DNA of 64,000 nucleotides from Natronoarchaeum mannanilyticum (GCF_039522665.1 NZ_BAAADV010000003.1:224087-288086), one strand, 5' to 3'. Positions 34,328 to 43,707 are shown, numbered from the stretch's first letter. The notes: a model not told the origin generated them from the sequence alone. Numbers and translations: made by a program.

Positions 34328-34747
34328 ATGATCGAGCAGGTTCTGGTCGCGATGGACGACTCCGAGATGGCCGAGCGCGCCCTGGAGTACGCGCTCGAGG
34401 TCCATCCCGACGCCGAGATCACCGTGCTGTACGTCGCCGGCGAACCGTCGCCGATGATGGGTCGGGCGCTGGAGATGGCGCTCGAAGACGACATCGAGGC
34501 GGTGGCCCGCGAGGAAGCCGAGTCGATCTTCGAGTCGGCCGGCGAGCTCGCCGCCGAGCGCGGCGTCGACCTCGACACCGACGTCGACGTCGGCAGTCCC
34601 GCGAAGTCGATCATCGAGCGGGCGGAGAATTTCGACGCCGTGGTCCTCGGCAGTCACGGGGGCGACCTCCGGTCGCGGCTGTTGATGGGGAACGTCGCGG
34701 AGCGGGTGACCCGCGCGGCGCCGGTGCCGGTGACGGTCGTCCGATAG
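34328..34747 (+). CDS. Universal stress protein (UspA family)
   Basis: A 139-residue, single-domain UspA protein. 'QVLVAMDDSEMAERALEYAL' opens the fold; the ATP-loop is seen in 'DAVVLGSHGGDLRSRLLMGNVAERVTRAAPVPVTVV' (in pieces, about residues 104-139), with the G-x2-G-x9-G-type pattern of the nucleotide-binding class. It lies between the phosphate permease and the potassium locus. UspA domains often regulate transporters, so control of one neighbour is possible but unproven. Confidence 0.9.
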   Translation: MIEQVLVAMDDSEMAERALEYALEVHPDAEITVLYVAGEPSPMMGRALEMALEDDIEAVAREEAESIFESAGELAAERGVDLDTDVDVGSPAKSIIERAENFDAVVLGSHGGDLRSRLLMGNVAERVTRAAPVPVTVVR

Positions 34748-34760
34748 AGGGATCGACCGC

Positions 34761-35939
34761 TCAGTCGGCGCGATCGACGGCGCCGTCGTCGGCCGCTCGG
34801 GCATCGTCGTCGGGCGCACGAGCGCCGATCCGGCGGAGCTGTTCGGGCCGACCGAGCGCGTAGACCCGATCGCCGGCCCGGAGCGCTCGGCCGGGGCGGG
34901 GCGTCCCTTCGAGCCCGTCCGGGCCGTCGACCGCGACGACCGTCGCGGGCACGTCGCCGACCAGCGTCCCGTCGAGGTCGCCGCCCTCCGACACCGTGAC
35001 GACGCCGGCGACCTCGTCGGCCTCGCGGATGCCGGCCAGCAGCTCCCGGTCGGCCTGCGGTTCTCGCGGGAGCGTCACGAGCCGGTAGCGTCGGTCCTCG
35101 GCCAGCGCGTCGGCGTCGCGCTCGTCGACGACCAGCGTGACGACGTCGCCGACCGCCGCGCGCAGTTCGGCGGCGGCGACGCGCTCGGCGTCGCCCCCCG
35201 AAGTCCAGACCTCGACGGCGTCGCCCGGGCTGGCGCTGAATGCCGGGTCGGCCCGAACGGCGACGCCGACCGTCCCCGGCGGGAGCGTCCGCCCGAGGCC
35301 GGCCTGGCGGCGCCCGAGCGCGAGGTGGTCGACCGCGCCGTCCGCGGAGACGTCGACGTCGATGTAGCCGACGCCGTAGTCGTCTTCGAGACGGACGACG
35401 ATGCGCTCGCGGAGTTCGGCGACGGTCAACCCCTGGGGGAACAGCAGCGTCGTGCCGGCGATGTCGGCCTTGCGATCGTCGTCGACCGGGTCGTACCCCT
35501 CGACGTCGTCGATCTCCTCGGGCAGCGTCACTCGGATCGCCCGACCGCGGCTGCGCACGAGCCGGGAGACGTCGCCGTCGAGCGAGCCCGAGACGCCCGC
35601 CGAGAGCGTCGCCGACTCGGTCGCGACCCGGTCGCCCGCGCGCCGCCCCAGGTCGGCCGCGATCCCGCCGACGACGAACGCGCCGACGGTGTACAGCGCG
35701 GTCGTCGGCTCGACCAGCGCGTCGCTGCCGCCGATGGCGCCGATCAGCGTCGCCGTCGTGTTGAGCCACAGCGCGACGCTGCTCAGCCCCAGAAGCACCG
35801 CCGGGCCCTCGGGGATCGGTGTCCGGCCGTACCAGCGGTACGCCACCGCGGCCGAGAAGGCGACGCCGCCGGACAGCGTCGCCAGCCCGGCGATCCGCGT
35901 CGCGGCGACGAACCCGGCCTCGACGACGGGCGCTACCAT
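34761..35939 (-). CDS. Membrane protein with RCK_C (TrkA-C)-like domain, paralogue 1
   Basis: A 392-residue protein. Three or four membrane helices fill residues 8-95. The cytoplasmic part has a middle domain with 'FPQGLTVAELRERIVVRLEDDYGVGYIDVDV' (in pieces, about 170-200) and 'GLGRTLPPG' (about 217-225), then an RCK_C-like unit near the C-terminus ('LRAGDRVYALGRPEQLRRIG'). The middle domain is clearly homologous to that of the neighbouring 36010-37251 protein. Together with the divergent channel at 37380 this looks like one potassium-handling system. Confidence 0.8.
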   Translation of the reverse strand: MVAPVVEAGFVAATRIAGLATLSGGVAFSAAVAYRWYGRTPIPEGPAVLLGLSSVALWLNTTATLIGAIGGSDALVEPTTALYTVGAFVVGGIAADLGRRAGDRVATESATLSAGVSGSLDGDVSRLVRSRGRAIRVTLPEEIDDVEGYDPVDDDRKADIAGTTLLFPQGLTVAELRERIVVRLEDDYGVGYIDVDVSADGAVDHLALGRRQAGLGRTLPPGTVGVAVRADPAFSASPGDAVEVWTSGGDAERVAAAELRAAVGDVVTLVVDERDADALAEDRRYRLVTLPREPQADRELLAGIREADEVAGVVTVSEGGDLDGTLVGDVPATVVAVDGPDGLEGTPRPGRALRAGDRVYALGRPEQLRRIGARAPDDDARAADDGAVDRAD

Positions 35940-36009
35940 CGCGCCGTCACCCCCGGTCGCGCAGGCGCGTCCGGACGACGGCGGGCGGCGCCGACGACGG
36001 GGCGCTCGC

Positions 36010-37251
36010 TCACGCCATCACCTCCCGGAACCGCGCGACGGCCTCGGGCGGGCCGGCGACGAACAGCTCGTCTTCCGCGTCGAGCGCGGCGTCCGCGTCG
36101 AGCGAGAACGTCCAGCGGTCGCCGCCCTCCTCGATCGACGACCGGCGGACGCCCAGCACGGTGACGCCGTGGTTCTCCCGGATCGCCCGCGGATCGAGGG
36201 GGCCGTCCGCGAGCGGCCCGTCGGCGCGGACGCCGATCGACTCGACGAACTTGCCGGTGCGCCGCAGCACCGAGAGCAACTCGAACTCAGCGGGCGCGTC
36301 GTGCGGTCGCACCACCACGCGGCTCCGGTCGACCCGCAGGAGCCGCTCGGCGTCGCCCGCGGGGACCGCGACGGTGAGTCGTCCCTCGCCGCCGGTCGTC
36401 GTCGGCGCCGCCGGCCGGACCGCCGCGGGTTCCTCCCCGCCGTCGGCGACGGGCTCGTTCTCGGGCGCGACGGCGGCCGACTCGTCTGGCGTCGAGCGGG
36501 CGCTGAGGACGGTCCCCTCGACGGGATCCTCGTCCGCACCGGCGTCCACGACCACGCGCTCGCCGCGGGTGACGCCCGTCGGCACGAGCGCGGCGACCGA
36601 GACGGCCCGTTTGCCGGGCGGGACGCGCCGCGAGAGGCCGCCTGAGGGCGGCGCGGCGTCGATCGTCGCTCGACCGTGAGCGTCGATGCCGACGTCGACC
36701 GCCGCCAGATCGTACTCGGTGCGCAGGCGGCGAGCGAGGCGGGACTCCAGTTCGGCCAGCGGCAGGTCGGCGGGGAACCGCCAGCTCCCCTCCAGCAGCT
36801 CCTCGCGCAGGTCGCCCGGCAGCGGCGGGTAGCCGTCGACGTCGCCGATCTCGCCGGTCGGCCGGACGGTCACCTGGCCGATGCCGCCGACGAAGTCGAC
36901 GACGTCCGCCGAGAGCGTCTGCTTCCGGAGTTTGGCGATCGAGAACCGCCGCGGGAACGACGCGCCCAGCTTGTCGCCCTGGCTGTGGGCGTACAGCGAC
37001 AGCATCATCACGACCAGCGCGGCGACCAGCAGCCGCGGCGACTGCGAGATCGCGGGGTCGACCAGCCCGAGCAGGCCGCCGTTGATCCCCGCGACCGCCA
37101 CCGCGAGCACGACCACAGCAAGCGCGGGGACCGAGACGCCGGTGACGTAGCGAAACAGAAAGCCCAGCGACCCCGAGATCAGCGCCGGGACGATCCCCGT
37201 CAGCAGGCCGACGTACAGCCCGAACAGCAGTTCGACCGGAAGCGATGCCAT
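36010..37251 (-). CDS. Membrane protein with RCK_C (TrkA-C)-like domain, paralogue 2
   Basis: A 413-residue protein. Helices at about 6-85 include 'LLFGLYVGLLTGIVPALISGSLGFL' in pieces and a Gly-rich turn. The middle domain shares 'FPADLPLAELESRLARRLRTEYDLAAVDVGI' (in pieces) and 'GLSRRVPPGKRAVSV' with paralogue 1. The C-terminal RCK_C-like domain reads 'AIRENHGVTVLGVRR' to 'DELFVAGPPEAVARF' (about 355-410). I choose the ATG at 37251 since the 22 extra upstream residues are not hydrophobic and lie near the promoter region. It is 129 bp from the divergent channel gene. Confidence 0.8.
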   Translation of the reverse strand: MASLPVELLFGLYVGLLTGIVPALISGSLGFLFRYVTGVSVPALAVVVLAVAVAGINGGLLGLVDPAISQSPRLLVAALVVMMLSLYAHSQGDKLGASFPRRFSIAKLRKQTLSADVVDFVGGIGQVTVRPTGEIGDVDGYPPLPGDLREELLEGSWRFPADLPLAELESRLARRLRTEYDLAAVDVGIDAHGRATIDAAPPSGGLSRRVPPGKRAVSVAALVPTGVTRGERVVVDAGADEDPVEGTVLSARSTPDESAAVAPENEPVADGGEEPAAVRPAAPTTTGGEGRLTVAVPAGDAERLLRVDRSRVVVRPHDAPAEFELLSVLRRTGKFVESIGVRADGPLADGPLDPRAIRENHGVTVLGVRRSSIEEGGDRWTFSLDADAALDAEDELFVAGPPEAVARFREVMA

Positions 37252-37350
37252 TGGGGAGCGAGTGGGAGCGCTGACGGAAAGCAGTACCGGAGCGCGGGGC
37301 GGGGTCGACACTGGCACCCTCGCTCAGCGGACGCCTACGACCGACGGCCG

Positions 37351-37358
37351 TTTATATT
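37351..37358 (+). promoter_or_regulatory. TATA element for the potassium channel gene
   Basis: TTTATATT lies 22-29 bases upstream of the ATG at 37380. The 128-bp gap to the divergent RCK_C gene also has to hold that gene's promoter, so joint control is possible. Confidence 0.6.
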
Positions 37359-37379
37359 CGGGTATCCACAGAGGCTGAT

Positions 37380-38534
37380 ATGGTGCGCGGACGACGACTG
37401 GTCGGGGTCCACGCCGCGGTGACGCTGACGACGCTGGTGGCCGTGCTGTCGGTGCTCACCGGCATCGCGAACATCGGCGTCACGACGGTCGGGCCGCTCG
37501 ACCCCTACGTCCCGGAGTACGCCCAGCGACTCGCCGGGTTCACGGGGACGCTGACGGGCTTTCTGATGCTGGCGGCGGTGTCGGGACTCCGCCGGGGACT
37601 CCGGGCGGCGTGGTACGTGGTGCTGGTGTTGCTTCCCATCACGGCTGCCCAGGGCGTCCTGCAGGCCAGCCAGGTGTCGTTCCCGCTGATCGTGCTGTCG
37701 CTGCTCTCGATCCCCGTGGTCGCGCTCAACCGCGGGCGCTTTTCGAGCCCGATCGGGCTGACGACGACCCAGATGGCCGCTGCGATCGCGCTGACGGGCG
37801 TCCAGGCGTACGGCACCGTCGGCGCGTACATCCTGCGCGAGGAGTTCAACGGCGTCAACACGATGCTCGACGCGTTCTACTTCACGATCGTCACGGCGAC
37901 CACGGTGGGCTACGGCGACGTCGCCCCGACCACCCAGGAGGCGCGGCTGTTCGGGATGAGCGTCGTCGTGTTCGGCGCGGCCAGTTTCGCGGTCGCGCTC
38001 GGTTCCCTGCTCGGGCCGGCGATCGAGGCGCGCCTCAGCCACGCACTCGGAAAGATGACAGACTCACAGCTCGAACTCCTGGAGGACCACGTCCTCGTAC
38101 TGGGGTACGGCGAACTGACCGAACCGATCCTCACGGAACTGCACGACGCCGGCCGCGACTTCGTGGTCGTCACGGACGATCAGACCCACGCCGCCGAGCT
38201 TTCGGATCGCGGCTACAACGTGTTCACGGGCGATCCCAGCGACGAGGAGCCGATGCACCGCGTCCGGATCGAGGACGCCCGCGCGGTGCTCGTCGCGACC
38301 GAGAACGACGCCGAGGACGCCCTGACGATCCTGACGGCGCGCGAGCTTCGCCCCGACGTGCGGATCGTCGCCGCGGCGACCGATCGCGAGAACATCCGGA
38401 AGCTCCGACGAGCGGGCGCCGACGACGTGATCAGTCCCGCCAGCATCGGCGGGCGGCTGCTCGTGAAGTCGGCGTTCGAGGAGACAGAGGAGCGCGACAC
38501 CGACGAAGTGCTGGACGAGCTCGCCGGAGAGTAG
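37380..38534 (+). CDS. Potassium channel with pore and RCK_N (TrkA-N) domain
   Basis: A 384-residue membrane protein. Six hydrophobic segments lie between 10 and 215; the selectivity filter 'TTVGYGDV' is at about 173-180, between the last two. The RCK_N domain follows (about 236-355): dinucleotide loop 'VLVLGYGELTEPILTEL' and 'ARAVLVATENDAEDALTILTARELRPD' in pieces. The protein ends about 30 residues after RCK_N, without the usual RCK_C domain. The two divergent neighbours carry RCK_C-like domains, so they may supply this function in trans. Confidence 0.88.
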   Translation: MVRGRRLVGVHAAVTLTTLVAVLSVLTGIANIGVTTVGPLDPYVPEYAQRLAGFTGTLTGFLMLAAVSGLRRGLRAAWYVVLVLLPITAAQGVLQASQVSFPLIVLSLLSIPVVALNRGRFSSPIGLTTTQMAAAIALTGVQAYGTVGAYILREEFNGVNTMLDAFYFTIVTATTVGYGDVAPTTQEARLFGMSVVVFGAASFAVALGSLLGPAIEARLSHALGKMTDSQLELLEDHVLVLGYGELTEPILTELHDAGRDFVVVTDDQTHAAELSDRGYNVFTGDPSDEEPMHRVRIEDARAVLVATENDAEDALTILTARELRPDVRIVAAATDRENIRKLRRAGADDVISPASIGGRLLVKSAFEETEERDTDEVLDELAGE

Positions 38535-38590
38535 CCGGCCGCGAGGCCCGCTGCCGACGCCGGACCGCTCGCGTCCATCGGGATCGCCGC

Positions 38591-39607
38591 TCAGGGCGGG
38601 ACGCCCTCGTTCATCCGATCGTAGTAGTCGTCGAACACGACCAGGACCGCCTTCAGGATCCCCAGCACGATCGGCCCGACGAACAGCCCGATGAAGCCGA
38701 ACACCGACAGCCCGCCGATGACGCCGAGGATGATCACGGCGGGGCTGACGTCGGCCCGGCGGTTGACCACGATCGGCCGGAGGAAGTCGTCGGTGACGCC
38801 GACGACGATCGTGCCGAAGATCGCCAGCGCGACGGCGGCGACGACGTCGCCGGTCGCCGCGAGCCACAGCGCCGCGGGCCCCCAGACCATGAACGCGCCG
38901 ATGACGGGCAACAGCGCGAGCACGACCATCACGGCCGTCCAGAAGGCGGCGCTGGGGACGCCGGCGACGAACAGCCCGATCCCTGCGACGACGCCCTGGA
39001 CGATCGCGATGAACACGTGTCCGGCCAGCACCGCCCACGTAACGGCGCCGACCTCGGCGTACAGGTCGTCCTGAACGCGCTGGGGCAGCGGCGTGATGTC
39101 CCGTAGCCAGACGACCAGCCTGTCGCCGTCCTTGAGCAGGTAGTACAGGAGGAACACCGTCAGCCCGAGCCCGACGAGGACGTGGGCCAGTAGCCCGAAC
39201 ACGTTACCCGCGGCGTCGACGAGCGCGCCGCCGATCTGCTCGCCCGAACCGCCCAGGCTCGACGCCAGGTCGACCCGCACGCCGGTCCACTCCGCGATCG
39301 CCGCCTCGATCGTCGCGAACTCGATCCCGCCGGTCTGGAGCGCCTCGGCGTACGCGACGGCGTCCGCCGCGATCACGCGGAGGACCACGACGAAGGGCAG
39401 CAGCGCCGCCAGCGTCACGAGCGCGAGCAGCGACGCCGCCGACGCCGTGCCGCCGACGCGGTCCGCGAGGCGGCTGTGGAGCGGGTAGAGCACGTACGCG
39501 AGCAACAGCGCCAGCAACACGTACTGGAGGTACGGCAGCACGATCAGCAGCGAGACGACGCCGACGACGGCGATGAGCGCGAGCAGGAACCCGCGACTGA
39601 CGTTCAT
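38591..39607 (-). CDS. AI-2E family transporter
   Basis: A 338-residue protein with about eight membrane helices. Family features: N-terminal helix pair 'LALLLAYVLYPLHSRLADRV', the long extramembrane section (about 95-140), 'LLYYLLKDGDRL' near 165, and the C-terminal 'SVFGFIGLFVGPIVLGILKAV', a hallmark of the former UPF0118 group. In bacteria relatives export autoinducer-2 or act as Na+/H+ antiporters; a signalling role in haloarchaea is not established. The ATG at 39607 follows an AT-rich region. Confidence 0.87.
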   Translation of the reverse strand: MNVSRGFLLALIAVVGVVSLLIVLPYLQYVLLALLLAYVLYPLHSRLADRVGGTASAASLLALVTLAALLPFVVVLRVIAADAVAYAEALQTGGIEFATIEAAIAEWTGVRVDLASSLGGSGEQIGGALVDAAGNVFGLLAHVLVGLGLTVFLLYYLLKDGDRLVVWLRDITPLPQRVQDDLYAEVGAVTWAVLAGHVFIAIVQGVVAGIGLFVAGVPSAAFWTAVMVVLALLPVIGAFMVWGPAALWLAATGDVVAAVALAIFGTIVVGVTDDFLRPIVVNRRADVSPAVIILGVIGGLSVFGFIGLFVGPIVLGILKAVLVVFDDYYDRMNEGVPP

Positions 39608-39955
39608 GCGTCCTACTCGACGGATCGAATGTTAAACGGCGGTCCCCACCGACCCGTTCGACAGACGGCGAGGCACAGCAGTAGAGTTGTGTTAACAACC
39701 ATTATAGTGTGAACGAGCCGCACGATCCGTTCCGCTTCGAGAACGACTGAAAATCCCGAAATCAGCATTCGGCCGCTTCTGGATCAGTGCAGTCGTCGCA
39801 ACACTCGGAGATATCACTTCGTAACAACCCGAGCAGAGTTTGACTACTACTATACCGACTAATCCGTAACCCGAGTGTAGAGTGTAGTAGCCGGCCGTTC
39901 GGGGGCACTGGCGCCGGCACCGTGAACGAATGCGGCACACGCCGCGATTTCTAGT
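39608..39955. other. Intergenic region, AT-richer, without a gene
   Basis: These 348 bp separate the divergent AI-2E and HalOD1 genes. They hold two AT-rich runs that may be promoters (GTTAACAACCATTATAG at about 39694 and ACTACTATACC at about 39844) and no reading frame of plausible composition. GTTGTGTTAACAAC near 39687 is an imperfect palindrome. I see no RNA gene. Confidence 0.5.
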
Positions 39956-40237
39956 ATGACGGGGAAGACACACAACGGACGGGACGCACAGCGAACGATC
40001 GAACGAGAGTGGGACGACGAGACGCCGCCGTCGGCAGCGTTGGTACGGGCGATCGCGGACGCTCGCGACGTCGAACCGACCGACCTGCCGCCGCTGTACG
40101 ACGCGGTCGACGCCGACGCGATGGACGCGCTGGTCGGCGAGCGGGACGTGACGATGACCGTCGAGTATCACGGCTTTCTGGCGACGATCCACGGCGACGG
40201 TCGGCTGGAACTGGTCGACTGCGAAGAGGGGGCGTAG
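39956..40237 (+). CDS. HalOD1 output domain protein
   Basis: A 93-residue protein consisting of a single HalOD1 domain, the haloarchaeal output unit often fused to receiver domains: 'PPSAALVRAIADARDVEPTDLPPLYDAVDADAMDALV' (in pieces, residues 24-60) and 'VTMTVEYHGFLATIHGDGRLEL' (about 65-86). Stand-alone versions are common and probably work in signal output or transcription control, though no biochemical role is established. The ATG at 39956 is the first usable codon. Confidence 0.88.
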   Translation: MTGKTHNGRDAQRTIEREWDDETPPSAALVRAIADARDVEPTDLPPLYDAVDADAMDALVGERDVTMTVEYHGFLATIHGDGRLELVDCEEGA

Positions 40238-40341
40238 TCCCGACGAGTCGGCACTGCGCGGCCGGCAGCTGCCCGACCGGATACGCAGACGCCGCGATCG
40301 GCGCAACGATTATGAACGGCGGCATCGTGCTATAATTTGGC

Positions 40342-41286
40342 ATGGGCTCTGCACTGGCGACGAGCGGCGGCGTGTACCGGCTTGGGGAGCCGGAGTTTCA
40401 ACAGGGGTGTTCGTCAGCCGGCTGTGCGGCCGCCGATCTACTCTCATCGCAGGCGGTACTCGTAGCGGCCGTGTCGGTGACGTTTCTCGCCGTACTGGCG
40501 CTTACGTTCCTGCACTCGGCGCACGAGGAGTGCGACGAGGAGCAGTCGCGCGTCGCGGCCGAACTGTCGGCGTTCGAGCGCTTCGAGCGGCGGATCCGCG
40601 GACTGTCCGCGGGGACCGGACAGACGGGCGCGGCGGGCACGACGGGCGCGGCGCGCACCGGCGGGACGACGTTGGCTCACGCCGACGCCGCCGACGCGCA
40701 GCCGCAACTCCGGGCGGTCAGACGCGCCTACGAGGAAACCGTGATGGCCGTTCCCCACTACGACGACGACTACGGCGAACCGTTCGAGAAGCACGTGCGC
40801 GCGGAGTTCGGCGACGACGTCGCCGCGGCGATCGACGGCGGATCGGGGCTGACGCCGCCGATCAAGCAGGCGTTACTCCAGAGCGCCGCGGCGTCGCGGG
40901 AGGAGCGAACGGCGTTCCTGCGGACGCTGTCGACCGAGGACGACTCGCTGGCGGCGGCGGCCGACGATCTCGCGGCGATCGAACGCCGCATCGGTCGGTT
41001 CGAGAGCCAGCGCCGCCTCCAGCAGTCGTTCCCCGAGCTGACCGAGACCTGGGAGGAGCTCGGCGAGCTCGAGGGCGAGTGCCAGTCGATCCTCGAACGA
41101 CGACAGGAGCAGATCCAGCGCGGGGGCAGCGGCGCGAACTGGCGCGACGACGGCCACAGCCTCTGTGCGTACCTCTACGAGCCGCTGCCGGTCGAGTACC
41201 CGGCGCTCGCGGACGGCGCGCTCCTGCTGGACCGCATCCGGACGACCAGACGCCGCGTCGCGGACGCGCTGACCCGTCGGGTCTGA
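40342..41286 (+). CDS. Single-span membrane protein with helical cytoplasmic domain (DUF7260-like)
   Basis: A 314-residue protein. A polar N-terminus with three Cys (about 26-33) precedes one membrane helix ('AVLVAAVSVTFLAVLALTFL', about 38-57). The rest is largely helical: 'EQSRVAAELSAFERFERRI', then after a Gly/Thr linker 'VRRAYEETVMAVPHYDDDYGEPFEKHVRAEFG' in pieces, and C-terminal helices. This resembles the DUF7260 family of haloarchaea, whose role is unknown. It lies between the HalOD1 and MFS genes, each with its own spacing, so operon membership is unclear. Confidence 0.7.
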   Translation: MGSALATSGGVYRLGEPEFQQGCSSAGCAAADLLSSQAVLVAAVSVTFLAVLALTFLHSAHEECDEEQSRVAAELSAFERFERRIRGLSAGTGQTGAAGTTGAARTGGTTLAHADAADAQPQLRAVRRAYEETVMAVPHYDDDYGEPFEKHVRAEFGDDVAAAIDGGSGLTPPIKQALLQSAAASREERTAFLRTLSTEDDSLAAAADDLAAIERRIGRFESQRRLQQSFPELTETWEELGELEGECQSILERRQEQIQRGGSGANWRDDGHSLCAYLYEPLPVEYPALADGALLLDRIRTTRRRVADALTRRV

Positions 41287-41308
41287 CGACCTTCCGGCAT
41301 CCAATCAT

Positions 41309-41315
41309 CTTTACT
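41309..41315 (+). promoter_or_regulatory. TATA element for the MFS gene
   Basis: CTTTACT lies 26-32 bases before the ATG at 41341. Confidence 0.45.
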
Positions 41316-41340
41316 GCGCGAGCGCGGACCCCAGTAGCGG

Positions 41341-42516
41341 ATGGAATCGCGCCGGGCCTGGACGGTCACGATCTTCCTGTTCGTCGTCGGCGACGCCGTC
41401 GCCACGCAGACGCGGGGGCCGTTGCTCCGGAGCTTCCAGTCCACGTTCGGCGTCTCCGAGGCGCTGCTCGGCCTCGTCGCGCCGGCTGGGACGCTCGGAT
41501 TCGTGATCGCGATCCTCGGCGTCGGCTTCGTCACCGGCCGGATCGATCTCCGGCGGACGCTGGTGGTCGCCGTCGCCGCGACGACCGTGGCGCTGCTGGC
41601 GATGAGCGTCGCGCCGATCTACGCGCTGTTTCTGGTGGCGCTCGTCGGCCAGGGCGCCGCGGCGGGGGCGTTCCGCGGCGGCGATCGGCCGATCCTCAGT
41701 CACCTGTATCCCGCCCGGCGCGGCCGGATCTTTAGCCTCTACGCGCTGGCGTGGGCCGTCGGCGCCGTCGCCGGCCCGCTGGTGGTCACGGGCGTTCTCG
41801 CGGTCGCGGACTGGCGCCTGACCTACGCCCTGCTGGGGCTGTGGTTCCTCCCGCTGGCGGTCGCTCTGTGGCGGCTCGACCTCCCGACGAGTTCGAGCAA
41901 CGAGCGGACGCTCTCGCTCGCCGAACTCCGGCGCCTGCTCGGTCGCCCGGCGGTCCTGGGGTCGACGACCGCGATGACGCTGATCGGCGGGATCGAGGGG
42001 ATCGTGTTCACCTGGCTGCCGTACTACGCCTCGACGCTGCTCGCGCGGGATCTCGCGAGCGCCCTGCTGTCGGTGTACCTGCTGGCGTACATCCCCGGGC
42101 GCGCGCTGAACACGTGGCTCATCGATCGGGTGCGGTATCTCCCGCTGGCGCTCGTGCTCGCCGGGCTGTCGATCCCCGCGCTCGTCGTCGCGTTCGGCGG
42201 CGTCTCCGGCGTCGGGCTGTTCGCGGTGGTGTTCGTCGCCGGCCTCTTTCTCTCGGGACTCTTTCCGACCGTCCTGTCCTACGGCGTCGACGCCGAGCCG
42301 GAGTACAGCGGCCCGATCAACGCGCTGACGACCGGCGGGACGTACCTCGGCATCGCGCTGGCGCCGCCGGTCGTCGGCTGGATCGCCGAGCGGGCGGGCA
42401 TTCGAATCGCGATGTATCTCACGGTCGCGCTGACGGTCCTGCTGCTCGCGGTGACGGCGGCGACGTGGGGCGTCGCCGGGCATCCGAAGGGGTCGTCGAA
42501 CGGTGAGGGGACGTGA
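41341..42516 (+). CDS. Major facilitator superfamily transporter
   Basis: A 391-residue protein with twelve predicted helices in two halves. The loop 2-3 signature is present as 'GFVTGRIDLRR' (about residues 61-71) and the loop 8-9 counterpart as 'IDRVRYLPLAL'. A long cytoplasmic centre (about 180-195) divides the halves. 'SYGVDAEPEYSGPINALTTGGTYLGIALAPPVVG' in helix 10-11 resembles drug/sugar-phosphate-type permeases, but the substrate cannot be predicted. It converges on the permease gene at 42583. Confidence 0.87.
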   Translation: MESRRAWTVTIFLFVVGDAVATQTRGPLLRSFQSTFGVSEALLGLVAPAGTLGFVIAILGVGFVTGRIDLRRTLVVAVAATTVALLAMSVAPIYALFLVALVGQGAAAGAFRGGDRPILSHLYPARRGRIFSLYALAWAVGAVAGPLVVTGVLAVADWRLTYALLGLWFLPLAVALWRLDLPTSSSNERTLSLAELRRLLGRPAVLGSTTAMTLIGGIEGIVFTWLPYYASTLLARDLASALLSVYLLAYIPGRALNTWLIDRVRYLPLALVLAGLSIPALVVAFGGVSGVGLFAVVFVAGLFLSGLFPTVLSYGVDAEPEYSGPINALTTGGTYLGIALAPPVVGWIAERAGIRIAMYLTVALTVLLLAVTAATWGVAGHPKGSSNGEGT

Positions 42517-42582
42517 GCCCGCGGCGACGTGACAGCGGCGATCGCGACCGACGGCGTCGGGAGCCGAGTCCCGATAGCCGCG

Positions 42583-43707
42583 TCAACTCGCGTGCGCGAC
42601 CGCCTCCCCGGCGGCGTCCTCGAAGAAGGTGACGTACACCTGCGCTGCGAACACGAACGTCAGCACGACGTTCAGCACGAGGGTGTACCCCTCGGGCGCG
42701 GTGCCGCCGACCTGCCCCTGGGAGGGGATCAGCCCGAGGCCCGCCCACGCGAAGTGGATCAGCACCCCCGAGAGCGCCGCCAGCGAGAAGATCGAACCGA
42801 ACAGCACGGCCGCCATGCGCGCTCCGTAGAACTTCCGGTACATGTTGACGATGTGGGGGACGATCAGGTCCGCGAAGATGAACGCCATCACGCCGCCGAA
42901 GGGGATGCCGCCCTGCCAGAGCACCAGGGCGAAGGGGACGTTCGCGACCGAGCAGATGAACGTCGCGACGCCGACCGCGACGCCGATCACGCAGCCCAGC
43001 ACGACCCACGCGAGCGTGCCCTCGGGCGCGATCGTGAACAGTTGCTGCCAGAACGACGACGGGACGAACGCCTTGATCAGCCCGGCGATCGCGAAGCCGG
43101 CGACGATGTCCGTCCAGAGCATACTCCACTCGTTGATCGCGTTGCGGAACGTCCGCCGCCAGCCCCGACTCGTCAGCAGTTTCTCGCGCCAGCCGTTGTT
43201 CTCGGCCCAGTCGTCGTCGCCGTGGTCGTGGCCGCCCTGGTCCATCGACCGAACGTGCTCGCGGGCGTCCGACCACCAGCCGTCCGGAACGAGATACTGG
43301 AACGTCGCCGCCAGCAGCAGGATCAGGACGACGCCGCCGACGAAGTCCGCGACGACGAACTGCCAGCCCAGCAGGATCCACATCACGAGCCCGATCTCGA
43401 CGACGAGGTTCGTGCTGGCGAACTGGAACGACGCCAGCGAGGCCGCGGGCGAGGCCCCTTTCTCGAACAGCGACTTCGTCGTCGCCACGGCGCCGAAGGA
43501 GCAACTCGACGAGAGGAAGCCGAAAAACGTTCCGAGCCCGATCTCGCGGAGCCCGCTCTCGCCCAGCACGTCGCTCATCTCGCTCTGGCTGACGAACGCC
43601 TGTACCGCACCGGCGACGGTGAATCCGAGTACCAGCGCCCACCAGGTGTGCCAGGTCATGTCGCCGACGAACCGCGCCGCCTCGACGAGGTTACTGAGGA
43701 CGCTCAT
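42583..43707 (-). CDS. UPF0718/COG0701 family permease, possible metal or arsenic exporter
   Basis: A 374-residue membrane protein with about eight helices in two similar halves. Each half has a Cys-containing motif: 'GFLSSSCSFGAVAT' (about residues 63-76) and 'ATFICSVANVPFAL' (about 247-260), the positions used for (organo)arsenical or metal translocation in ArsP-like members. The cytoplasmic loop between halves has a metal-binding 'GGHDHGDDDW'. It is divergent from a Cys-rich copper-storage-like gene, so a role in copper or arsenic handling is inferred. Confidence 0.85.
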   Translation of the reverse strand: MSVLSNLVEAARFVGDMTWHTWWALVLGFTVAGAVQAFVSQSEMSDVLGESGLREIGLGTFFGFLSSSCSFGAVATTKSLFEKGASPAASLASFQFASTNLVVEIGLVMWILLGWQFVVADFVGGVVLILLLAATFQYLVPDGWWSDAREHVRSMDQGGHDHGDDDWAENNGWREKLLTSRGWRRTFRNAINEWSMLWTDIVAGFAIAGLIKAFVPSSFWQQLFTIAPEGTLAWVVLGCVIGVAVGVATFICSVANVPFALVLWQGGIPFGGVMAFIFADLIVPHIVNMYRKFYGARMAAVLFGSIFSLAALSGVLIHFAWAGLGLIPSQGQVGGTAPEGYTLVLNVVLTFVFAAQVYVTFFEDAAGEAVAHAS

